Notes: a model not told the origin generated them from the letters alone. A DNA stretch of 64,000 bases from Plutella xylostella (GCF_932276165.1 NC_064002.1:2542001-2606000), one strand, 5' to 3'; positions 37,460-49,252 are shown, counted from the first letter of the stretch. A program made the numbers and translations.

Positions 37460-39044
37460 ATGATTGTGATATGTTTATGTTTGTTATCGTTGAAATAATT
37501 TCAAATTGAATATTTAATTATAATCTATTTTTATGCACCTACTTAACTAGCCAATCGGTAGGTAAATACAACATTTCATGATTACCATAACATATTGTAG
37601 TTTTAACTGAATACGAAAGTAATCTTTTTTACAGGGATATAAAGAAAGTGCAAAAACAGGGATATTATGAAAAAATAAATGTCAATTAAAAAGTTGCAAA
37701 GATGAATGTCGTTGCGATATTTCGCAAGCAAAGGCGATATACTGAGGTCACTCCAGTTTTTCTAAGGAAAGTTTCGATGCGCTGCTGCTTTGCTAATCAC
37801 GACTCTTTGTCGTTGCATTAAACACACGGATTACATGACGATTTTTTCGTTTTTTAAGGCTAGCTAGAGTGACCTCTGGTACTCGCAAAATCGCACGATA
37901 AAGCCGTTATTTGGGAAAGCCAAAGCATGTTTGCTTTAAAAAGTTTAGCCAAGTTGCTGAATCTAAGACTTCATTATCATCAGCCTAGAGCTGTACTACT
38001 CAGCAGGTGCAAGAAATCCCGCTCATAATGCTAACAAGCTAATGAGATTTTAGTAAAGTTAAAATAAGTTCACTACTGAATGATATTTTTTATCTACTGA
38101 GTGATATCAAGTTTAAAAAAATAGATATTAAAGGTATGCCAAGCAATTAAAGGTATGCCTACCTAAAGTAGGAATCTTAATAATATAACCTGTACGGAGC
38201 ACAACATAATAATACCTACGTCAACTAATACGTAATGTTTTATGTACAATATGTACAACACAATACTATTAAAATCCATAATATTCTTCCTGTAAAATGA
38301 TACCATAAGCCTTTTATGGTCAATTATATTAATGAGTATGACTGAATCACTCATAAAAGTAATTCCTTTAAAGAAAATATGCGCATTTTATCTTTAAGTA
38401 TACACATTAGATGAATCAATACTTACACATCTAGGTATTTTTGTAAAATTATCAGCTGATAATAATTATAATTCTTAGGAAGTACCTATGTATCAACGAA
38501 CGCAATCGGCACGATTAATACCAAGATATAGAATTATTAACACCGCTCGATTTTTTATAGTTTTCACGTACTAATACTGGGAATTCAGAATAATGAACAT
38601 AGACATACTAGTGCGTTTTATCTTAAAATACGTACGTCAGCAATTATTATTGCTTTACTTATTCCATTATTAGTGTTGGTCACGTCTTAATTAGAAGCCC
38701 ACCTTCGATGTAGTCGTTGGCTTGTTTGCCCAGCACCACGCTTCATTGCTTAAACTAATTTACCGTAACGTATGCAGTTCGTGCCGGTTTATGTGTGTTT
38801 GTTTGTTTGTTTCTCTAGGTAGGATGTTATAAGGAATTGTTTTTGTAAGTTTGCGTTAGGACTAAGATAAATAAGTTTTGTGAAGTGCCTAGTCAAGTTT
38901 GTATAAGAAATTTTTGTTTCTGGATTTGGTGTAGTAGGTATATTTAAATGTACAGTTGCAGTCAGATGTTTATTTGAATAAATACAACTTCCCAAACCTC
39001 CACAAAAATATTAGATTTTGCATGGGTTCTTTTTTGTGATCAAC
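37460..39044. other. Intergenic, no gene seen
   Basis: AT-rich; near 37978 a decayed ATCATCAGCCTAGAGCTG is a likely inverted LINE tail. It must include the 3' untranslated region of the secreted-protein gene that ends at 39045. Confidence 0.4.
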
Positions 39045-40946
39045 TTATTTCCATTCCCCTGACGATGAAGATGATGAAACATTTTCTTCAGATTCTGACT
39101 TGGATTTATCCTGTCCAGTTTTCTGAAAAGTATAAAATATATCAATAGGTACCTTTGTACATTAAAACTTAATTCGTAGTAAACGTGTAAATTTGAAGCA
39201 CGCGCCGAAGACCAGCCGGTAATAAAGATATTGTAATTACTTACAATGGCATTAATGGTTTCTTTAGCACCCATCTTCTGGCCTAAAAACAACTCTTCTG
39301 TTGGAGAGTTTCTTGTATTGAACAACTTGTGACAGGGTGTTCAAGACGAAGTTCGGACTTGCCAGCCACATAAGAGCACATAACAGAGTGTAGCAAGAGT
39401 CGCTGTTGTCCGATACGACGAAGGGGACATCATCATCATCATCATCATATATTTCCATAATACGGTCGTCGTGGTTCATGCAATATTGGTAGAGTTAGAA
39501 TTTTCTATAAATGGTATTTTATAACTTTGTGTGCCATACGGCTTCTGGTCTTTAAAACTTGGTGTGCTATGGTAGAAGACTGGTCTTGGTATATACTTTA
39601 AGGTTCCATACGCCTCAGAATTTGACTCACTGAAAATATTATTTACCACCTTTACTAAGTATTCTCCAAAATCTATGAAAGTAAAAAAGGGCTGAGTATC
39701 CTAAACCAACTTTTTCTATTTTTAACCGACTTCTAAAAAAGGAGGAGGTTTTCAATTCGTCTGTATGTATGTTTTTTTTTCTCAATACTTACCTACTGCT
39801 CTAAAAGCTCCGGTCTGATGGACCAATGACCTAGAAGAACAGAGTGTTATACTTACTCCATGGGAGAGGCCTATATCCATGAGAGGGCAACTACGAGCTG
39901 ATGATAATGATGCATAACGGCAAAACATGTTATATTAATTTCTGCTCTCTGTTATAATAAAATAAAATAAATTTTAAATACTTAAAGGATTTACTAATCT
40001 GTAATCTTATCAGAACCTGTTCCTTGCTTTGTCACATCGCCAATGCCAATTAAAGTAATAAAAATGAAAAGATTTATTGTGAGGTAAAAGGGAGATACTT
40101 TCCCTTCCAGTTCAAAGTAATATGAATCCGCTTTAATCCCATTGATAAGGAGCAAGTGACCGAAGACTAGTGACTTCAACCAACTTTCTTTTCATTTATC
40201 TTTAAAAAGCCACAATAACTTACGTAAAAGGGTTTTGATTCGGTAATGTAGGAAATAACTCGTATGGATTTTCTGCAACGTAATCTTGAAGTATTGGTGA
40301 ACCGAATACTCCGTCTACACAAGATAGCATAAAACTCTGAAAGGAATCATAAATATGTAGGTTTTTATTGCTTCGTCTCTTAATTCGTGATTATATTTAG
40401 GACAACTATATAGGTACTTAACTAAAATTGTTTTGATTGTTCAATTTCAAAATAATTAGGTATGGTTGAGGTTTTTTTTCACATTATACCTAAGTATATA
40501 CAGAAACATAGCAAAATTATCTTGGATTGGAGTTCTATGAGTGATGAAAGGCACCGTAGGAGAACCTACATACACCTACATCTGCGTGCGTCTCATAAAG
40601 CTCTTCAAGTTTTTTTTAACACAAAATTGGGGATGATTCATTTTAATACACCCACACTACTAGATAGGAATTATTAGGAATATCCAAAGTGGTTTTAACA
40701 AAGTCACTGTATCAATTTTCAAAATCAATAACTAACTTATTTTCTTATAAGTTTATAAGACACTATCCACTCTAGCACTAGCTAGTAAAATAGTGTATCA
40801 TTTTCTATGCAAATACTTTTTTAATACTCAGTAAGCAAAGTACTACAGTAACTAGGTATAATATTAATTAGTCACATCTTAAGCAAATAAAGTATTTATT
40901 TCTGCTCTCTTAAAACGTTTACTAAAATTATAATTACGTACAACAT
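39045..40946 (-). CDS. Small secreted protein, model partly unresolved
   Basis: Exon 1 (40923-40946, MLYVIIIL, donor GTAAAC) and exon 2 (40224-40336) give the signal peptide MLYVIIILSFMLSCVDGVFG and the mature start SPILQDYVAENPYELFPTLP. Exon 3 begins at 39629 and reads TESNSEAYGTLKYIPRPVFY onward to a TGA at 39476; stopping there gives 96 residues. The same frame is open again upstream of a perfect donor at 39244 (NTRNSPTEELFLGQK ... ETINAI), and joins the last exon 39045-39122, which ends SSSSSSGEWK and stop. Between lie two in-frame stops (39476, about 39353) that I could not remove with a good intron. It is either an alternative C-terminus, a missed intron or a broken gene. No known domain. 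Confidence 0.55.
39718..39790 (+). repeat. Lepidopteran interspersed repeat terminus
   Basis: TTTTAACCGACTTCTAAAAA followed by AGGAGGAGGTTTTCAATTCG and TGTATGTATG with a T-run is a very common repeat end in moth and butterfly genomes. It lies in an intron of the secreted-protein gene. Confidence 0.7.
39855..39912 (+). mobile_element. RTE LINE tail, short
   Basis: CCATGGGAGAGGCCTATATCC followed by GCTGATGATAATGATG is the very 3' end of an RTE-like element. Only about 60 bp are recognisable. Confidence 0.6.
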
Positions 40947-41164
40947 GATAAAAAAGGGAGTCACAGGACATATTATTATTTAAAATTACATAAATCGTCG
41001 GCTCTTGCTTTTTAAAAACTAAACAATACAATTTCACACAATGCAGAAGATACAATAGGAGGCTTAATATTGCTAGAAGCGACCTCTGCCTGTAAACCTA
41101 TGGGTTGATGAATAACTTTTTGAGTAAATGAGAAATATATATATAAATATATTATATATTTATA

Positions 41165-43133
41165 TTATCCGCCAAGAAGACTTGCTACTACTCGCGGGTC
41201 CACGCCCAGTCGATTGCTTAAATCGTTTTCAAACGTCGTCTGAAAAATAAAGAAACGTTCATTTGTTTATAAAATAGCACTTTCAAGTATGTAGGTACAC
41301 ATAGTACAGTCGAAAAACTTCCTTACACATCGACTATTTCCATTGTCTGTCGTAGGTCCCATGACATTAAATTTTTTAACTGTATGCTACACTATTTTGA
41401 TGCAGTTTTTTAAAACTGGATTCCTTTCACTTTTATCCTCATAGTGCCATAACAGCGTGCTGATTCGATCACGCACGCGGGATTGCCCCACACGCGTTCA
41501 TACAAGTATTCATTGTAACGCATGGAATATGTACGCGAGACGCGGGAAAATGGCGTGCCATCCCGCGTGCGTGATGAAATCCGCATGCTGTTAAAAACAG
41601 CGTTACTCTAATCTCGATTTTCCTCAATTATACCTATAGTTAGGTATATCAAGACTCACAGTTTCATAGTCTTCAGTGGTCGTGCTGGCTCCTTCAGTCG
41701 ATGATGGATACTCTGAGCTTCCGGAATCATCTCCTTGATTGGCGGGTTTTTTTGGGATGTCCTTGGTAGAATTATCATTATCTGCCAGGTGATTTTTTGT
41801 AGTAACCTCATTTATTCGATTGTTTATTCGTACGACGGCAGGCACTGTGTGCGTCACGACTTGTGAATTATCATCAGAGTACACTTCTTGTGTTTTAGCT
41901 TGAGCTAATTTGTAAGGTATTACGTTTACTGATGCTAGGTGCTTGACCAAATTGCCCATGTTGTATGGGTTGGTAATGGGTCTAAAAATAAATCAGACAG
42001 AGACAGACAGACACAGTTACTTTCGCATTTATAATATTAGTTAGGATTATGTGGAATGGTTAGACAAACAAAAAGAAATTAATTGAAGTAATTTCAATTG
42101 TTTGCCAGCAAATAGGGTAGTGTTGCAAGTCATCCCAGGTCATGATTTATTATCATTAGCCAATAATTAAATATGAGCAAAAATTATGTATATATAAATA
42201 TAAACACTCACACCTTGTACTAATGTACTCCCTTGCGGGGTAGGCAGAGGTGCATTGCTGCACCCACTTTTTGCCAGTGTTTATGTTAGTCCCAATGTAA
42301 TAGGGGGCGGGCCTATTGCCATTTTACGGGCACATCCAAGACCCGAGAACAAATATCTGTGTTTAAACAAATATCTGCCCCGGCCGGGAATCGAACCCGG
42401 GACCTTCGGCACAAGAGTCAGCGTTGCTAACCGCTGCGCCATCCGGTCGTCAAAAATTATGTCTATCTATCTATCTATCTAATAATGATTTTTTAACATA
42501 TTGACTGGAATGACCCGACCCATATATCAGGGATATGTTGAAGATCTAGGTTAATTTCTCTCAACTTTGCAACAGCAGTGGGGTACAATACAATAATAGG
42601 CATAAAATAATAATAATGAAACTTACCTAGTAAACTGTAATAAACTCAGTCTATTATTTGTCCGTATGTAAAATGGAGTTACAAAGCTTGATTGATCCAT
42701 GGGAATAACATGGGCTGACGTTGTAGCGAACAGAAAAATCCATAAAACCTGAAATAAATACAGTGAAATTTGGATAAGTAAGGAACCTCTACAGATAGTA
42801 CCTATTTACTCATGTTGAGGTCTAGAGACTTTATTTAACATTAAAGAATAACCTCAGTAACTTGGTCAAATCAAACTTAACTATCTCTATAAAAAAATTG
42901 TCGTTTGGTCGATTTAAATCATTTTATACCTATTTTCTGGGCCAAATTCTTATAAAATACATATAAAACAATTTTCATAGTGTACCTACTTAAGAAGAAT
43001 AAGAATAAGAATAATATTTATTCAGATAACTATAGGTAGTATTTTAACAATAGGGCAACTCTTAATGCTAAAGGTAGATATGAAATACTGCTCTGAACTA
43101 GGAAATAACAGACTTGTCACTTACCTTAACCAT
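41165..43133 (-). CDS. Secreted Ser/Thr-rich acidic protein of unknown function
   Basis: Four exons: 43125-43133 (MVK), 42627-42748, 41660-41981 and 41165-41239, all with GT-AG borders and matching phases, encode 175 residues. The N-terminus MVKVLWIFLFATTSA is a signal peptide. The mature chain has MDQSSFVTPFYIRTNNR, a middle part with many V, N and K residues, and an acidic S/T-rich segment (DDSGSSEYPSSTEGASTTTE) that could be O-glycosylated. The C-terminus reads ENDLSNRLGVDPRVVASLLG. No cysteine occurs in the mature chain and no domain is recognised. The gene lies about 200 bp upstream of the other secreted-protein gene, in the same direction, with a similar tiny first exon. Confidence 0.8.
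41451..41592. mobile_element. Inverted-repeat element in an intron
   Basis: Left AACAGCGTGCTGATTCGATC continuing ACGCACGCGGGAT pairs with right ATCCCGCGTGCGTGAT continuing GAAATCCGCATGCTGTT. The arms are over 30 bp and contain a GC-rich block unusual for this AT-rich locus. It lies in intron 3 of the secreted acidic protein gene. Confidence 0.65.
42195..42451 (-). mobile_element. tRNA-derived SINE, well preserved
   Basis: On the minus strand the head reads GACCGGATGGCGCAGCGGTT (A box) and GGTTCGATTCCCGGCCGGGG (B box). The lepidopteran SINE body follows: CAGATATTTGTTTAAACACA, TTCTCGGGTCTTGGATGTGC, CAATAGGCCCGCCCC, GTGGGTGCAGCAATGCACCT and CCCCGCAAGGGAGTACATTA. It is in intron 2 of the acidic protein gene, in the gene's orientation. 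RNA polymerase III transcription is known for such elements. Confidence 0.85.
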
Positions 43134-43942
43134 TTTTAAATCAAAACAATAACAATTTCAAAATAAACAAACAACGATTGATACGTATTTCAAACACAAA
43201 GTTCCAAGTTGATATATTAGTTGTCTGGTGTTTGCTGTTTCCTTCTACATAATACGGTTAACATAAAGATGAGGTTATCCTTAACAAAAACGTGTATTTA
43301 TTTATTTACTACATATGAACATAAGAACTACCATTTGTTTAACTTTTATATTTCAGTAGATACATATTAAAGTTGGTTGTTTGAAATCTATAAAAGTTTA
43401 CGTTTTCTCACATACAAAGAGACTATCATAAAACTTTTCCCAGATAATGTATGCAGATGACAGAAAAACCTAAACTTTTTTGTTTTCCTACATTGCAAAA
43501 CGCGTAATAGTGGCTCTGGCATAATTATGCTGGGTACAACAAATCTAGGTAAGTTCAATTGGTCCAGGGGCAGTCTGAGCTTTAAGTGGCTGTTGCTGAT
43601 ACATTAACATTCGTCACATACTTTCTTTACTTCATCATCAGGTTATTTGATCTCTAGTCACTTATCAAACTTAGTAATTTTTTAATATTTGTTATTTTTT
43701 ATGCTGTATGCAATAATTTAGTTAACGTAAGTCATGAAACGCAACTTATTAAGTAACGAATGTGAACGAGTCCTTATGATACTGTTTCATTCAGTTTTTT
43801 TGTCAGATAAGCTCAGTCTTTATAATTGGTTTTGATCAAAATATAAAAAAGCACAGGTAGTTACCAAAGTGTGTTTGTAATAGTCAGGGCCTTACAACTG
43901 ATATTTGGTTTGCAGTATTAATTCGCAGATAATAAATACTAA
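43134..43942. other. Intergenic, no gene seen
   Basis: Upstream flank of the acidic secreted protein gene; AT-rich with an AAGAAT-type short repeat just inside the gene at 43003. No strong TATA box was found. Confidence 0.4.
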
Positions 43943-44083
43943 GGGTCTGTTTCACAATGTCTGGTTAGTGGCTACCTGTCGGATAAAATACATGCTGTCA
44001 CTCTCTGTGATTATTTTATAGACAGTGACAGCATGTATTTTATCCGACAGGTAGCCACTAACCAGACATTGTGAAACAGACCC
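43943..44083. mobile_element. 141-bp near-perfect palindromic MITE
   Basis: Arms of about 60 bp (from GGGTCTGTTTCACAATGTCT to ATGCTGTCACT) are perfectly complementary by eye around a short AT-rich loop, and TAA flanks both ends (43940-42, 44084-86). The terminus resembles the 74-bp element at 10545. The transcript would fold into one long hairpin. Confidence 0.85.
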
Positions 44084-44790
44084 TAAATAATATAATGTAA
44101 TGTTATTATAGAAGGTAATTAGCTACTACGGAAAAATAAACTTCCGGAAAATGTTATGGGTACTTGCTGATATACTAACAACTTAATATTTTTCTTTCTT
44201 ATTTACAATTTAAAATAGTTATTTAGAATCAGTTCAAGATAATTATAATTACAGAGCAGGAAAAAGCTCTAATTAATGAATCTATACCTAGAACAATACT
44301 TGGTTTTAACATAATTGTAATACCAAAACAATATAGAAAGGTACAAAAAAGTATTGGATCCGATCGTCCCTCCTGCCAGTGATAACGTGTGGTGCACTAA
44401 CCTGAATTCTGATTGGTTGATCTGAAGGTTGGTTGCGTCCATCTATTTTCTATATGGAGAACTATGTACGATTGGGGTACGGCGAATCATATCGGAAGCT
44501 ATAATATAATATATGTCACAGGAAAAATATCTCTATAAAAGACGACAATATCATGGAAGCCGCCTTAAAAGCCTTATCATGTAGCAGTGAACGTCTGAAC
44601 ATTAATGAAATTTTGCCTTACATAAGTTCATTAAATAAAGTGAAAAAAAGAACACAATTTACTTAAAAAAATATAATATATTATTACAAAAAAATGCTAT
44701 CAAAATAAACATTTCACAAAAATTACAACACGTTCTGATTTTTCACTACTTTAGAATTTTCATTTTCAGATGCTGGGAACGCGATAAATT
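44084..44790. other. Intergenic, no gene seen
   Basis: AT-rich spacer downstream of the linker-histone-like gene. The last 100 bp are probably its 3' untranslated region. Confidence 0.4.
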
Positions 44791-46528
44791 TTATTTTCTC
44801 TTCTTGACCGGAGAAGCTGAGCGGCTCCTGATGCGGAGAGGTATAGCCTTCGGCTGGTTAGCCTTCTTGGGTGCCGCCACACTCACGTTGCTTAGAGCCG
44901 GCGCGGCGAGGCCCGACATCTCGTTGAGGCGGTATCGGTTACCGGCGGCGTGAAGCAACCCTAATTTGGCTCCTCGGGTCAATGCTCTGGAAACAATAAC
45001 AATATCATTAAATTTTACACTCACATGCAATGAAAAAGTTCGACCTGCCATTGACGGTGCATTGAGACGTTCCATATTATCACTGAAACTTTTACATTGC
45101 TCGTAAGTGTAGTTTGTTTCTGCGTGTGTTTCGTATCTATGATTAGGGATAAAAAGTCTAAACGGTATAAGGCCTCAATCATTGTTAGTAGCAACGAGTC
45201 ATCAAAGTTATAATTTGCTACTAAAAATAACAGAATGTTTCTATATCGGCTGCGTATGGTGTTTCAGAACCTATTTGTGTTGTCGTTGAAATATAATAAA
45301 GTGTATAGCATTATAATAAAGTAATTACCTATCATATTTACACATTGTGTAACTTCAAAGTTCTTGTAAAATAATGGATTTGGAATAGGGGAAAATTAAA
45401 AGAGAAACAGAAATCAGAAGGAATAGAGATTTAAAAAGTCCAGTGTTAAGAAAACATCATAAATTCTTAGGGATCGAAGCCATGACAATCGCTCTTACTT
45501 GGGGCGTACTTGGTGCAGAGGATCTCCCTCGCAGTGCAGCATGGTAATGCTTTGGAACCTTTGGGTCGGGTGCGTCCTGGGGCGGGCTATGAGTATTTTA
45601 ACTTATGCATGTTTGCTGACTTATTTATTTTATTTGTTAATGGACAAAGCATATCGCGGATGAAATTATATATTTTTTTCTATTTTTATGACGAAACATG
45701 TGGTGGATTATTTTATATGGCATTGTTAATTTCAAATTGGACTTGCATGAGTAATAAACAGAAGTGTTTAAAAATTATGAATTGTATGCACTTAAAATTG
45801 ATAAACTCATCATCAGCCTATAGCAGTCCACTGCTGGACGTAGACTCTCCCAAATCACGGACTTGATGCTTTCCACCACCATCATCATCATCATCCACCA
45901 CCAGCCACCTTCCGCAAGTCATCACCGCATCTTGCCGGAGCCCCAGTCAAAAAACACTGTTCATGCATAATTTATAATAGCATACAGTCATATTTAATAT
46001 CGCGCCTGAAAATGTTTATTATTAAAACAACACGATGAAGTCTTTGCTAAGTGAAAGATTTTTCAAACATAATTTAAATGTTCCTAATAGTCTTAATAAA
46101 CAGTCTTTCACTAGATACTAAAATATTATAACGAGTACCTATCTGGTATTATTTTGGTGACTAACGAAACTATGAACAAACTCATAATCTCACAAACGCC
46201 GTATCTTTTCCGTCATGGCCGTGGTTCTTCATTCTTCTGCATATCTTTTCACAACGCTACTCTCTAGGTAGTAATAATGTAGTGTTGGTCAGCAATATGC
46301 AGAAGAATGAATAACCACGCGAACCACAAACTATCACAGCAGCTATTACCTGCTAACATTCAGGCTCAGCTTAGGATCTGCAATGTTGTACTCCATCTTG
46401 ATATATTTTATGATCGTCCTGGCGGTCCAGCCTGTGTTTTTGGTCAGATTCTTGATAGCTACTAGGACTAATTTCCCGGTCACATTTTCTTTACCCTTTT
46501 TCTTATTGTTATTGTCCTTTTTTCCCAT
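44791..46528 (-). CDS. Small linker-histone-like (H15) winged-helix protein
   Basis: Exons 46350-46528 and 44791-44986 join at GTTAGCAG|AGCATTGACC in phase 2 and encode 124 residues. A lysine/asparagine-rich start (MGKKDNNNKKKGKENV) leads into a segment that fits the globular domain of histone H1/H5: LVLVAIKNLTKNTGWTARTI, IKYIKMEY, then ALTRGAKLGLLHAAG and NRYRL. The tail is basic and serine-rich (RIRSRSASPVKKRK). Family knowledge suggests DNA or nucleosome binding in the nucleus. It is much shorter than canonical H1 and, unlike replication histone genes, has an intron. It could be a germline or testis H1-like variant or another winged-helix protein; the assignment rests on pattern recognition. 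Confidence 0.7.
45795..45945 (-). mobile_element. RTE LINE 3' end, inverted
   Basis: CATCATCAGCCTATAGCAGT and CCACTGCTGGACGTAGACTC are the reverse complement of the element tail seen at 6213-6330. It lies in the intron of the H15 gene. Confidence 0.7.
46216..46321. repeat. Inverted repeat in the H15 gene intron
   Basis: GTGGTTCTTCATTCTTCTGC ATAT pairs with ATATGCAGAAGAATGAATAACCAC. The right arm ends just 28 bp from the exon 1 donor. Probably a MITE. Confidence 0.6.
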
Positions 46529-46872
46529 GACCCTGACGGGGAATTTATTGTTCCGAAATATTAGTAGGTAGCTGTATTTTAAGTTAAAATGAGAATCAAT
46601 AAAAACAGGCCTTGAATTGTAAATTATTATATATAATTTTAATGCATTTCAAGCTTTGTTCTAAAATCAAGTCTTTATTTATCTGTGTCTAAAATGTCGA
46701 AATGACGGCACAGCGTAAGAATGTAGCATAGATAATTATACATTTTATTTCACAACTTTGTTTGACTTTGACCAAAAATATTTCTCAGAATAATAATATA
46801 GGTTGTCTTTAGAGCAGAGTGATGGCCAAGGAACATAAAACTTCTCTAACGAGAAGATGGTGGCTTATAAAA
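46529..46872. other. Upstream flank of the H15 gene
   Basis: AT-rich, with no clear TATA box. An in-frame TAA lies shortly upstream of the ATG, so the start at 46528 is the first possible in this exon. Confidence 0.4.
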
Positions 46873-47070
46873 GTGGGTACTGACCAACGCAATGGACTGT
46901 AATGTAACATTCCCAGCGAGTATGTGACAACCGGGTGAAGCACTCAACGCTCGAAGCAAGCAACGAGGGCTCGTTGCTCGCTGGTTTCCCCGTAACACTA
47001 CGTACTGGAAGCACGGATATTCGCTCTGTAACATGTTACATTACACGTCGTAACGTTGGTCAGTACCCAC
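46873..47070. mobile_element. MITE with long inverted repeats
   Basis: GTGGGTACTGACCAACG and, farther in, TGTAATGTAACAT at the left match the complement of ATGTTACATTACACG ... CGTTGGTCAGTACCCAC at the right. The centre is GC-rich. Flanks are similar (CTTATAAAA and CTTAAAAGT) but no exact target duplication is seen. Confidence 0.7.
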
Positions 47071-47159
47071 CTTAAAAGTCGCGTCATGTAAAGTGTACGG
47101 TGTCGTACATAATTATTTATTATTAATATTAATTAGATATTTCTGATAGTAGTTTTCGC

Positions 47160-47447
47160 TTAGTCAGCTTTTTCTAGTGTCCATCTGAAGTGGAATGAAT
47201 CATTTTCTGGATTCCATTCAATACCAAGGGTTTTTTGCGTCTCGTCATTTTTAAAGTTGAAGTTGTTTTTTGGTGCGATCTGGTCTTTGTTTAAGTTTTC
47301 AAGTAGCGACGGATGGTTCCCCGACCATTTTCTTAAGTTCAAGCCTCCTCTTTGTAGTAAGTTGATGAGGTCATGTTGAAGTTGTACGGCTTCCTCAAGG
47401 GAGTGGTGCCAGAAAACAGATCCTCGATACTGCAAAACGACCTTCAA
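47160..47447 (-). pseudogene. BEL/Pao pol fragment, inverted relative to env
   Basis: About 95 codons resembling the BEL/Pao reverse transcriptase region downstream of the catalytic aspartates: SLEEAVQLQHDLINLL, GGLNLRKWSGNHPSLL and TLGIEWNPENDSFHF are typical. The frame meets env head to head near 47430-47447. Only a small part of pol survives. Confidence 0.75.
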
Positions 47448-49110
47448 TCAACTACGTCACGAGATGCAGGACCTCGGGCACTATAACAACATACTGCTGT
47501 CCCCACACGTACACCTGAGTTCCAGCAGGAAGAAGCGAGGGTTGATCAACGCAGGAGGATACATTGCCAACAATCTCTTTGGCATATTAGATCAGCACTT
47601 CACCGACAAGTACCAGAACGACATCGAAGCGGTTCAAAACAACGAGGACTACTTGTTAGATCTAATCAAAAACCAAACGTCCATTGTAAAGCTACAAAAC
47701 TCAGTCTTAAAGAGAAATGAAGTGCACATACAGCAACAATTTGAAATCATAGACGAATTCATCAATCAGACTAACTCAAACTTGATAACTGTCAAAGAAG
47801 ATATAGAGATAGCAATGGCGACCAGCTACTTCAACTCTGCTGCAATGTCTGCCTACATGCTCATACAAAACTTAAAGAAGATACAAGAGATGCTCTACAA
47901 CACTCTCACCGACGTATACAAAGGTCACATCGACGTACACCTCATCACTCCTACCAACTTGATACAGCAGTTAACATACATATCAGGACAACTTCCAAAG
48001 ACGCTATCACTGCCTATCAACGACATTGAAAAGGATATTCGAGACCTCTACAAACTTCTCTACGTGAAAGCCAGAGTAACTGGAAGCTACTTCATCTTTG
48101 AGATGCATCTGCCACTTATATCAGATGAGGAGTTCAACATCATGCATATTATTCCTCTACCTATGAAAATGTCTCAAGAAACAGTTGTTGTCAAGACGAG
48201 TACCGAATATCTAGGTGTAAACTTCAAGAAAAATACCTACATATCACTTACGGGTGACAACTTGAGAAGGTGTACGAAACAAAAAGACGATAGCTACTTA
48301 TGTCACAACAACATTCCTGTCTACAACTTACACAACGACAAAACGCCATGCGAAGCAACTTTACTCGGACATCCGTCAACCGTCAACATTGCCATGTGAC
48401 GTCACACGCACGACATGTAAGGAAGAATGGAAGGAACTTCATGCACCGAACACCTGGCTGGCGATCTGCTGCGGCTCGTGCAGCTTACAAACCATCTGCA
48501 ATACTGAAATATCGTCTTACATGTTAACAGCGTCGGCCATCGTCACGATAATTCAAATAACGATAATTTGATAAAACAAGGATGTATTCTACAGTCGAAC
48601 GAGCTAACAATTTACGCTAACAACAAATACACAAGCAAAGCAAAGATAAGCTATGACATAATGCTACCCGAGACAATGAACTCAAATGTAAACAACATCG
48701 TGAACTTGACCTATACTAAGGTTCCCTACAAGCTGACATCGCAAAACGCTGACATATTGAAATTGGAACAGCAATTAGCGCATCAAACAGAAAGCGAACG
48801 CACACTACCAACGCGGATTACGAGTCATGACATTCACCAATATGTCATTGGATACTCTGCCCTATTCCTGGTGCTACTTGCTGGTGGTATTTGGATGGGG
48901 AAGAAGCTCCGCTGCAAACCAAGAGAGACCAAAGGAACAAGACCAGACAAAGATGAAATTGAACTGAGACAAATCAGGACGACATCCCAACTGGAGGCTG
49001 CGAGACGACCGGACAACCGCGCCACGGGACCAAGAAGACCTGATGACGCCGACCAGACGCAGCGAGACTTCATTATTGGAGCAAACAATTTAGCATTTAA
49101 CTTTGACTAG
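47440..49110 (+). pseudogene. Retroelement envelope (F-like) gene, frameshifted
   Basis: Open frames 47464-48399 and 48568-49110 lie in one frame; the stretch between (about 48370-48530) reads through in another and has the expected cysteine-rich content, so two compensating frameshifts or small indels break the gene. Residues 22-25 of the first frame are a furin-like RKKR site followed by a Gly-rich hydrophobic stretch, resembling the fusion peptide of errantivirus and baculovirus F-type envelopes. A membrane span lies near 48834-48900, with a basic cytoplasmic tail after it. The N-terminal part is lost at the inversion junction. It is not functional as it stands. Confidence 0.8.
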
Positions 49111-49252
49111 CATTTGATTCTATTACCTAATGAAATATTTAATTTAGCATAACTTCTTACTTACTTTATTACTTAAGTACTTGGTACTTTTCTCTCGATA
49201 TCTTATCTTTTACTTATTTTGTTTTTTGTTTTCTCCCTTCGGGTGCCCAAGA

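Noticed and set aside
39994..40179. A 61-codon frame with a hydrophobic stretch
   Set aside because: It lies in an intron of the secreted-protein gene and has no splice context; probably repeat-derived.
42375..42451. Cloverleaf-like tRNA gene on the minus strand
   Set aside because: A and B boxes are good, but the head continues directly into the known lepidopteran SINE body, so it is a SINE rather than a tRNA gene.
46906..47034. Short minus-strand frame near the MITE
   Set aside because: Its coding potential comes from the GC-rich centre of the MITE at 46873-47070.
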